Assembly: GCA_029964075.1 (NCBI GenBank)
Contig: CM057136.1
Location: 13,690,381 to 13,754,380 of the forward strand
DNA length: 64,000 bases
Direction: 5' to 3'
From: Patiria pectinifera
Taxonomy: Eukaryota; Echinodermata; Asteroidea; Valvatida; Asterinidae
Part shown: positions 59,301 to 64,000 of the stretch, one piece after another
Position numbering within the stretch: position 1 is the first letter of the stretch
Layout: each line of letters begins with the position of its first letter
Notes under the pieces: model-generated
Database searches by the model: none
What the model saw: only the letters and a program-made list of their open reading frames with translations
Told to the model about the DNA's origin: nothing
Position numbers and translations under genes: made by a program

Positions 59301-62300
59301 TCATTGGTATAAAGCACAGTGTAAGCGCCACATTGTTATTATTACTTGGCACTGGTTGTGGTTACTTAGGGGAGAAAAAACATGTCCTCTTAGCTACTGG
59401 AAACCAAACCTACATCGTTTCTTCTTTCCTCCAGTGATGTCACCTCCTTGTATCTGTCGTCGAGCGCTCCGCAAGCAGCCGCCGAATGGACCAACCTCCT
59501 GAGACCACTGAGAGGCCGAGAGCCGGAGGGCATCTGGAATCTTCTTTCCATTGTCCGTGAGATGTGTCGGAGGAGAGACAACAACGCCATCAGTCTCCTC
59601 AAGATACTGACAGAGGAATGCATCATCTGCGATCAGGTACCTTGAAACAAGCATCTTAAATCCTTGACTCTGTCCATGAGCTTTTAAAAAAAGTCTTGAA
59701 ATTTTAAGGAAGATCTTAAAAGTCTACCGGTAACTCTCTTGTTTCGAACTTCTTTAAGCTTTCTGGTTGTATGCAGCATCTATTTGTTTATTTTAAGGAT
59801 CATTACAGACGCATCATTTCTTGATGCATCATTTCTTGTTCAGAGTAGATCTGCATGACTTTCTATTCAGTATGCTAATCTTGAAATGTCACTGAGATTT
59901 TGAGGTACACATATTGTAAAAATGTCAGTTCTTGGCCGATGTGACATTTGTCATCTTCTCATCTTTCAGATTGTCGTTTGGTGGTTCAGCACCAGGACCT
60001 CCGCCCTCCATTCTCACCATGGCAACCACGGTCACCGTGCCAACAGCAACAGCACCACCGCTGTCGCGCAGCACGCCTGCGCCAGCATGTGCGACGAGAT
60101 CGTCTCGCTGTGGCGTCTTGTGGCACTCAACCCCGCCATCACGCCCACGGAGAAGGGAGAACTGCAGGAGGAACTACGCAAGTGGCACCTTCAGGTCATT
60201 GATAAAGTACGCAAGGGACGGGGACCAAACTTTGCCAACACAGTGGGCAACGTGACAAACGTGCGTCGCGTGGACATTGAGGTTTTCCAAGGATTCAAGC
60301 CAGCAATTGAGGCCTGCCTCATGGACTGGCACGATTACCCCATCGAAGGGGTGACCTACACTGACCCACGGAAAGACAGGGTTGAAACCACAAAACCACC
60401 TTCCGGTAAAAGGACTACCCCCCATCACACCCAACAGAGTAGACCATCCCAGCAGAATCCACCAGTCAGGACTGAGGAATCGGGCTGTACCACCATAACC
60501 GAGGTAGATCCCAAACTGAGGGACATTCCAAAGAGTTCCGGCAATGAGCTACACCGATTGAGCTCTTCAGAGTCCAGCTCTAGTAGTAGCAGCTCAGGCG
60601 TGGACGACCAACGTGTGCTAAGCTCGAGTCGATCGGAGGACACAGACTCCGATTTTCAGGGTATGGAATGCACCTGCCCCTCGGAAAAAGGTGCGGAGGG
60701 CGGGGCCGCCCCGTTAAGAACCAGCCAATCAGGGGCGGGGCATGCACCTGCTGTGAGTGTCGAAAGCAGGGACGGGAAAGCCGGGGGGAAACGCAAAGCC
60801 AAACTAAAACACTTACAGCGCAGCGAGTCGGTGGACTCGGCTGACGTTTGTCTGGAGTCGCCGCCTAAAAGCCTGCAGCCAGACTCGGATTCCTCCCTCG
60901 ATGTCGGGAATCCTAGCAACCAGGAGGTCAAAGGTGACGAGGGGAACGACCGGCGGAATTCAGGGGATGAGTACCAGGTGTACTTCTATGACACCAAGGC
61001 CAAGCTGACGGAGCAGACGCCCAAGAAGAAGAGTGATGCGCCAAATCCGTTTGCCAGTATCAAAAAGATGGAGGACCAAATTGAGGTGAGGAGAAAAAAA
61101 GGTTGAGTTAATGCCAATCGTGAAAAAGAGAAAATAATTTACATTTTGGTTACCTTTTTGCCTTAGCGAACTGATCACATTGTGGCTCTGAATTGAAAAG
61201 ATGAAGGCTTCATCTGTGATAAAATCTGTTAAGATTTTGAGTGAAGCTCAAATGTCAAAAATTTGCAATTCCAGACAAATATCCAAATTTGAAGCCAGAC
61301 GTTGCCTCACGCCGATATTATTTTTATGCACACTGTATTAAAACTAGCTTGTCATTTTTAAGCATTAACTGACCTTTCGCCTTCTTCCCTCTGACCTTTT
61401 GACCTTTTGACCCTTCTAGATCATGTTCTCCCGCGCAGAGGCTCTCCACGCCCACGGCTACACCAGGCACGCCTGTAAGCTGGCCATCGAGCTAGCCGAT
61501 GAGATGCTAGCTAACCCTCCCGAGCTTGACCACCCTCCTCCCAGTAACCTCTCAAACAGGGTATGGTCATAATTGTTCTGGGCACTGTGCATATTTGTGT
61601 TATAAAATCTGTGTTGCTGAAAATGCTTTCAAAATTATTTCAAAGAAATTAAACGAAAATATGAAAAGTTAGACATTTGAAACTTTTAGGTGACTGTTGC
61701 TGTTAATGGAAAATTAAAACTTTGAAGTTCACCTTTCTGAAAACAAAAGCTATTTGGGTCGATGCAATGGTTTGGCAAGACCCCAGAATGCCTTCTTGAA
61801 ATAGGTGTACATGTAACTATAATTGTAGGCACTTCACTTCTATTTCAATTTTTGTTTTCTTTTAATGGTTATTAATTGTAAATCTCTTATTGTTCTTTAC
61901 ATTCAAATAATTCTATGGGAGGGGGTGGCAGATAACCATATCTTGTAATTAAGAACCGAACATGCATGTCTTAAGATTGAAGTCAGTTGTATATTGCTGT
62001 AATAATTTTTCCTTTTTTGTTTTTTAGGCACGCAAGAAGCACATTCACCAGCAGAGCACCCTGTCCACCATGACGTTAGCCAAGGCGGCGTTTCTCTGCA
62101 GCGTGCTGTCAGAGCAGCCGGACTGTCACCACCTGGCGTTCAGGATTGGCATGTTTGGATTGGAGCTGCCACGGCAACCGGCATCCACAAAGGCCCTGGA
62201 GGTATTTAATTTAGCTTGTTTGTTGGTCTGTTAGTTGTCTGGCTGTGTCTGTTGCCCATAGGCAAAGGCACTTTACCTGCTGCCTTAATGTCTCTCCTTC

Positions 62301-64000
62301 ACACAGACCCTGAAAATATTTTCGTTTGTTGGTTTGTCTGCCTAGTTGTCTGGCTTGTCTGCTGTCCTTATGCATAATTTTATTAACTTTTTAATTTCAT
62401 TTACAGGTGAAACTGGCCAATCAGGAGTCGGATTTGGTGGCCCTCTTGAAGCGCTTGCCCCTCACGCTGACGGAGGTGACGACGATACGTCAGTTGGCGC
62501 AGGATCTGCACGAGGGCGCCCTTGTGTTCAGAAGCGCAGCATTGCTGGCCCTCTTCATATTCGATGCACTTTGCCTTCCAGGTAACGGGCACAAAGACCA
62601 ATTAAACTTAGGCAAACCAGATCAAAATTTGCAACTGACCTGACCCAATACTGAGTTCTGTTCAATTTGGTTAGATTTGGCATCGAGTTTAGCTGGGTCA
62701 GAGCAATGTCAGTTTGCAGTGTTTGGAGCAGATCATTTGGTTAAGCAGTTGCTCCCTTGAAACACGTACTTTTGATACACTGTTTGGGATAACATCAGTC
62801 GCATGTTTGAATAGGTAGAGCACTTTAACATGCACTTCGTTGGTGTAAGGTTCAATTCCAAAAGTTTCCGTTTATTTACCTCTTTCAGGCCAATCCTCCT
62901 CCCTGAGTCGTTCCCACACTCGGTCAGTCTCCTCCCGGGACCGTCTTCCCACGGATGAGAAGGTTGGCTTCGACGCGGCCGTGGCTGCCTTGGCCATCAA
63001 GAGCAACGTGTCGGAGTCGGAGCATCCACTGCTTTGTGAGGGGATCAGGAGACAGAAGGGAGAGCTGAGCACCACGCTGCTGGTTCACTACAAAGACGAC
63101 CAGAATAAGCTCAGAAAGGTCAGTAGAGAGGAAGAGATTATATAAGCATGAAATCTGTGGACTTGACCACAAAACATCCGATAATATCATCTTGCACTCA
63201 ATAAACAGACAGTTTCATAAGAATATCCAAACTTACTGTTGAAATTACAAATTACATTTGACAGTACATTCTTTAAAAAAAATATTCTGCTGAAAATTTG
63301 AGATGAAAAATTAAATGACCTTTCCTGTCTTGTTCCTTGCTTTCAGAAATACTTGGAATATCACCCTTCTTACAGATATTTTCAGAAAATGGACATCTAA
63401 ATATAATTTTTACTCCTATATTGAATTGAAGATTCTGGATGCTTTGCTGGACAAGCAAGGACCCAAGACCCAGCGATCCTCACAGCCCTTCCCACAATCC
63501 TCGGCGTGTTCCTCGCAAGACGGTAACCGCAGCAACGCATCTGCACTGGTAGGCGAGGGGCAACAAGATGCCTCCCACCAGCGGCGTAGTCCGAACCATA
63601 GTCCCCAAGGCGAGGCCGGTGATAAATCCCCAGCCGCTGACGCTGCCGTGTCGCAGCTGACGCACGCTGTCGCGTCTTGTAACGTTCGTCCCGACATCAG
63701 CCCCTCCCGACCCCGAAACCCCATCCCAGAGACCCCCAGTATTGCCAGCTGCATCCAGCACCTGAACGCGCGCAAGTCCACATCACCTGAGCAGCCGTCT
63801 GCATCACCATCATCATCATCACAGCATCAAGCTCGGCCGGTACCGTCCTCCGCGTCCTCATCCCAGCCTGCGAGGGCGCCCTCCGACGTCGTCGCGACGG
63901 GTTGGAACGAGGACCCGGGGGCGTGTTCGGGGATGATCTCCGTGGGGCCGGACATCGACCAATGGAGGCAGGCCCAGTCTAGGATCAGCGGTGGGCGGAG
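47130..64000 (+). CDS. ZSWIM8: ZSWIM8 orthologue, SWIM zinc-finger ubiquitin ligase receptor (5' eleven coding exons)
   Basis: Coding exons: 47130-47322, 57806-57950, 58231-58606, 58715-58917, 59435-59636, 59970-61085, 61420-61560, 62028-62201, 62407-62581, 62889-63118 and 63432 to beyond 64000. They encode about 1,174 residues in one frame; human ZSWIM8 is about 1,840, so the C-terminal third is missing. ZSWIM8 (C. elegans EBAX-1, Drosophila Dora) is the substrate receptor of a cullin-RING ligase that degrades Argonaute during target-directed microRNA decay. Diagnostic segments: RFSFEDSDRFEEDSLCS at the N-terminus; FPFEVVERIYPPVPE; SWIM finger Cys180-x-Cys182-x6-Cys189-x-His191; LRAPVSESLSRLHRDQLQKF; ILPTAQRLLDELLSSQ; GAPDPTAGPSASEQ; RPLRGREPEGIWNLLSIVRE; HACASMCDEIVSLWRL. 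A long Ser-rich, low-complexity insert occupies about residues 500-740. Exons at the 3' end are Ser/Pro/Gln-rich as in the human protein. Confidence 0.96.
47403..47550. repeat. Repeat related to the copy at 55565-55700
   Basis: Shares, in inverted orientation, a core like GAATTTGGCAGC with GACGTC at similar spacing and an outer GTTCATATT/AATTATGAA segment with the copy at 55.6 kb. Probably a dispersed MITE family. Confidence 0.55.
48240..48417. mobile_element. pogo/Tigger-like MITE
   Basis: 178 bp with terminal inverted repeats CAGTGGAACTTTGATAAGTC at the left and the complement of CAGTGAAATCTCGATAAGTC at the right, flanked by TA on both sides (48238-48239 and 48418-48419). CAGTG ends, GATAAGTC and a TA target duplication are hallmarks of pogo-type Tc1/mariner elements. 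No transposase inside. Confidence 0.85.
51620..51770. mobile_element. MITE with about 30-bp inverted repeats
   Basis: Left end AACAATTGTAGACTGCTGTG continuing ATGTGGGGACA; the right end is its near-perfect complement (TGTCCCACATCACAGCAGTC, AACAATTGTT). About 150 bp, non-coding. Confidence 0.8.
52292..52511. mobile_element. MITE with CTGG target-site duplication (second copy)
   Basis: Terminal repeats GCCCAATTTCACGGCGCTGC and its complement at the right end, internal GCTTAGCA-like motifs, flanked by CTGG at 52288-52291 and 52512-52515. Clearly the same superfamily as the element at 10481-10723, though the ends differ at several positions. Confidence 0.8.
54139..54216 (+). mobile_element. tRNA-like SINE head
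   Basis: Reads GGCTGGATAGCTCAGTCGGT with A box and D arm intact, and GCAGGTTCGTACCCTGC as T arm, with a nearly complete acceptor stem. The anticodon stem does not form. I therefore call a tRNA-derived repeat, not a gene. Confidence 0.6.
55565..55700. repeat. Repeat related to the copy at 47403-47550
   Basis: Inverted-orientation relative of the 47.4 kb repeat. It also shows internal complementarity (AATTGATGCGAAAGTAGACGTC near the left; GACGTCACAATTTCGC near the right). Confidence 0.5.
56296..56650. mobile_element. Non-autonomous element with long inverted repeats
   Basis: Left end AATAAGGCCAAAACAAAAAA then CGGTCTCTGGTCAG; the right end is complementary (CTGACCAGAGACCG, poly-T, GGCCTAATAAT). 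The interior is GC-rich near 56530-56610 and non-coding. Confidence 0.75.
57238..57456. mobile_element. Foldback element with tRNA-like core
   Basis: Ends AAATTAGGTTTTGCCCTTCA and TGAAGGGCAAAACCTAATTT are exact complements and continue with TATAAA-type sequence. Inside, on the minus strand, is a tRNA-like piece, GGTGGTCGAGTGGTAAGACG (near 57369-57395). Confidence 0.8.
57806..57950 (+). CDS. ZSWIM8: ZSWIM8 coding exon 2
   Basis: Encodes IQLVELSAKTVALNFPFEVV and PPVPENLQLRIAFWSFPENE ending EDIR. Acceptor cgtctacag, donor ATTAG|gtaggc, phase 2. Confidence 0.96.
57981..58303 (+). repeat. Three tandem copies of an acceptor-plus-exon-start unit
   Basis: Copies start near 57981, 58081 and 58196. 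Each contains TATGAATATTCATA, a TTCATTTATATGCAG-type acceptor and ATTGTATTCCTG; copies 2 and 3 extend through GAGCACATGGTCAAGAGCAA. The third is the real exon start. The second has an extra T and soon meets a stop, and the first is truncated. Confidence 0.9.
58231..58606 (+). CDS. ZSWIM8: ZSWIM8 coding exon 3: SWIM domain
   Basis: Starts LYSCLANGSPDEYQKGEHM and carries the zinc finger CTCSSASKWCSHVVALCLF and LRAPVSESLSRLHRDQLQKF. The start was chosen at 58231 because AG|A completes Arg from the previous exon and the frame then stays open for 375 bases. The identical acceptor at 58118 leads to a stop. Donor CGGCAG|gtaaaa, phase 0. Confidence 0.96.
58715..58917 (+). CDS. ZSWIM8: ZSWIM8 coding exon 4
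   Basis: Encodes ILPTAQRLLDELLSSQANTI, GAPDPTAGPSASEQTRWFLD and FTGPTPIVF. Acceptor gacctggcag, donor TTCAG|gtaaaa, phase 2. Confidence 0.96.
58918..59434. other. ZSWIM8 intron with SINE tail
   Basis: Mostly occupied by SINE-like sequence (59055-59340). Confidence 0.8.
59055..59340 (+). mobile_element. SINE fragment(s)
   Basis: Contains TTGTGTTCTTGGGCAAGACA twice (about 59049 and 59258), CACCAAGGAGTATAAATGG, and a 3' end with AAAGCACAGTGTAAGCGC followed by TTATTATTA. The body matches the SINEs at 15.4 and 31.3 kb; it appears to be two partial copies. Confidence 0.65.
59435..59636 (+). CDS. ZSWIM8: ZSWIM8 coding exon 5
   Basis: Encodes DVTSLYLSSSAPQAAAEWTN, RPLRGREPEGIWNLLSIVRE and ISLLKILTEECIICDQ. 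Acceptor ttcctccag, donor GATCAG|gtacct, phase 0. Confidence 0.96.
59637..59969. other. ZSWIM8 intron
   Basis: 333 bases. It contains a small direct duplication of GATGCATCATTTCTTG near 59808-59838; otherwise unremarkable. Confidence 0.85.
59970..61085 (+). CDS. ZSWIM8: ZSWIM8 coding exon 6 (long, Ser-rich)
   Basis: 372 codons. The conserved first part reads IVVWWFSTRTSALHSHHGNH and HACASMCDEIVSLWRLVALN, then GFKPAIEACLMDWHDYPIEG. A disordered Ser/Asp/Glu-rich region follows (SSSESSSSSSSSG-type runs), ending in a Lys-rich AKLTEQTPKKKSDAPNPFAS. Acceptor atctttcag, donor TTGAG|gtgagg. The frame is open upstream of the acceptor, but that part matches nothing in the family and is intron. Confidence 0.95.
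61420..61560 (+). CDS. ZSWIM8: ZSWIM8 coding exon 7
   Basis: Encodes IMFSRAEALHAHGYTRHACK, LAIELADEMLANPPELDHPP and SNLSNR. Acceptor gacccttctag, donor AACAGG|gtatgg, phase 0. Confidence 0.95.
61561..62027. other. ZSWIM8 intron
   Basis: 467 bases, AT-rich; nothing beyond splice sites recognised. Confidence 0.85.
62028..62201 (+). CDS. ZSWIM8: ZSWIM8 coding exon 8
   Basis: Encodes ARKKHIHQQSTLSTMTLAKA, FLCSVLSEQPDCHHLAFRIG and MFGLELPRQPASTKALE. Acceptor tgttttttag, donor CTGGAG|gtattt, phase 0. Confidence 0.96.
62407..62581 (+). CDS. ZSWIM8: ZSWIM8 coding exon 9
   Basis: Encodes VKLANQESDLVALLKRLPLT, RQLAQDLHEGALVFRSAALL and FIFDALCLP. Acceptor catttacag, donor CCAG|gtaacg, phase 1. Confidence 0.95.
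62582..62888. other. ZSWIM8 intron with tRNA-like repeat remnant
   Basis: A degenerate tRNA-like sequence at about 62813-62868 (GGTAGAGCACTTTAACATGC and AAGGTTCAATTCC) ends about 20 bases before the acceptor of the next exon. Confidence 0.6.
62889..63118 (+). CDS. ZSWIM8: ZSWIM8 coding exon 10
   Basis: Encodes QSSSLSRSHTRSVSSRDRLP, VGFDAAVAALAIKSNVSESE, HPLLCEGIRRQKGELS and TTLLVHYKDDQNKLRK. Acceptor cctctttcag, donor AGAAAG|gtcagt. Confidence 0.95.
63119..63431. other. ZSWIM8 intron
   Basis: 313 bases; nothing beyond splice sites recognised. Confidence 0.85.
63432..64000 (+). CDS. ZSWIM8: ZSWIM8 coding exon 11 (continues past window)
   Basis: Encodes ILDALLDKQGPKTQRSSQPF and then a Ser/Pro/Gln-rich disordered region still open at base 64000. 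The short acceptor context (attgaag) is weak, but the join LRK|ILDALLDK matches the family (KKILDKLLD). Confidence 0.9.
   Translation, partial: MLDALLDKQGPKTQRSSQPFPQSSACSSQDGNRSNASALVGEGQQDASHQRRSPNHSPQGEAGDKSPAADAAVSQLTHAVASCNVRPDISPSRPRNPIPETPSIASCIQHLNARKSTSPEQPSASPSSSSQHQARPVPSSASSSQPARAPSDVVATGWNEDPGACSGMISVGPDIDQWRQAQSRISGGR

Noticed and set aside
59922..59969. ATG at 59922 as start of a separate 394-residue protein
   Set aside because: The conserved ZSWIM8 sequence starts at the acceptor at 59970 and joins in frame to the preceding exon; the extra N-terminus is intron.

Overview
The window is a piece of an animal nuclear genome. It is AT-rich, with short exons split by long introns, GT-AG splice sites, tRNA-derived SINEs, foldback (MITE-like) elements and a fixed-size 500-base assembly gap at 24501-25000. 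Gene content (Tolloid/BMP1, trypsin-like proteases, RPS14, ZSWIM8) is generic bilaterian. The repeat style, namely foldback elements beginning GGCCAATTTCATAGAGCTGC, frequent GTAGGCCTAC palindromes and tRNA-headed SINEs, suggests a marine deuterostome. An echinoderm, perhaps a sea star, is my best guess; this is inference only.

Layout, left to right. (1) 550-21869, minus strand: seven exons of a Tolloid/BMP1-type astacin metalloprotease, from a Lys/Glu-rich prodomain through the zinc-binding astacin domain into the first CUB domain. The later CUB/EGF exons lie beyond the left edge. The signal-peptide exon was not found and may lie in or right of the N gap. Its largest intron (8906-21593) is mostly repeats. 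(2) 27297-32400 and 34485-39478, plus strand: two tandem secreted trypsin-like (S1A) serine protease genes with identical five-exon structure and intron phases (0,1,2,1), clearly a tandem duplication. The first has a TATA box and a strikingly AU-rich 3' region. The second carries an antisense tRNA-Gly(GCC) gene and two decayed copies in an intron. (3) 42099-44313, minus strand: complete RPS14 coding region (151 aa, four coding exons) with a probable 5' non-coding exon near 46119-46180. (4) 47130-64000, plus strand: eleven coding exons (about 1,174 residues) of the ZSWIM8 orthologue, running off the right edge. RPS14 and ZSWIM8 are divergent and probably share a short bidirectional promoter near 46.2 kb.

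The genes do not form an operon-like unit. Tolloid and the two S1 proteases are secreted proteases. RPS14 is a 40S ribosomal protein. ZSWIM8 is a cytoplasmic cullin-RING ubiquitin ligase receptor known for target-directed microRNA degradation. All exon boundaries below were assigned by eye from reading frame, splice consensus and remembered family sequence; phases are consistent across every join and the three complete genes total whole codons. I found no obviously new biological system. The most interesting items are a tandem triplication of a ZSWIM8 splice acceptor plus exon start, a highly charged Tolloid prodomain, the AU-rich tail of protease 1, and a foldback element inserted into another foldback element whose intact opposite arm acts as the empty-site control.
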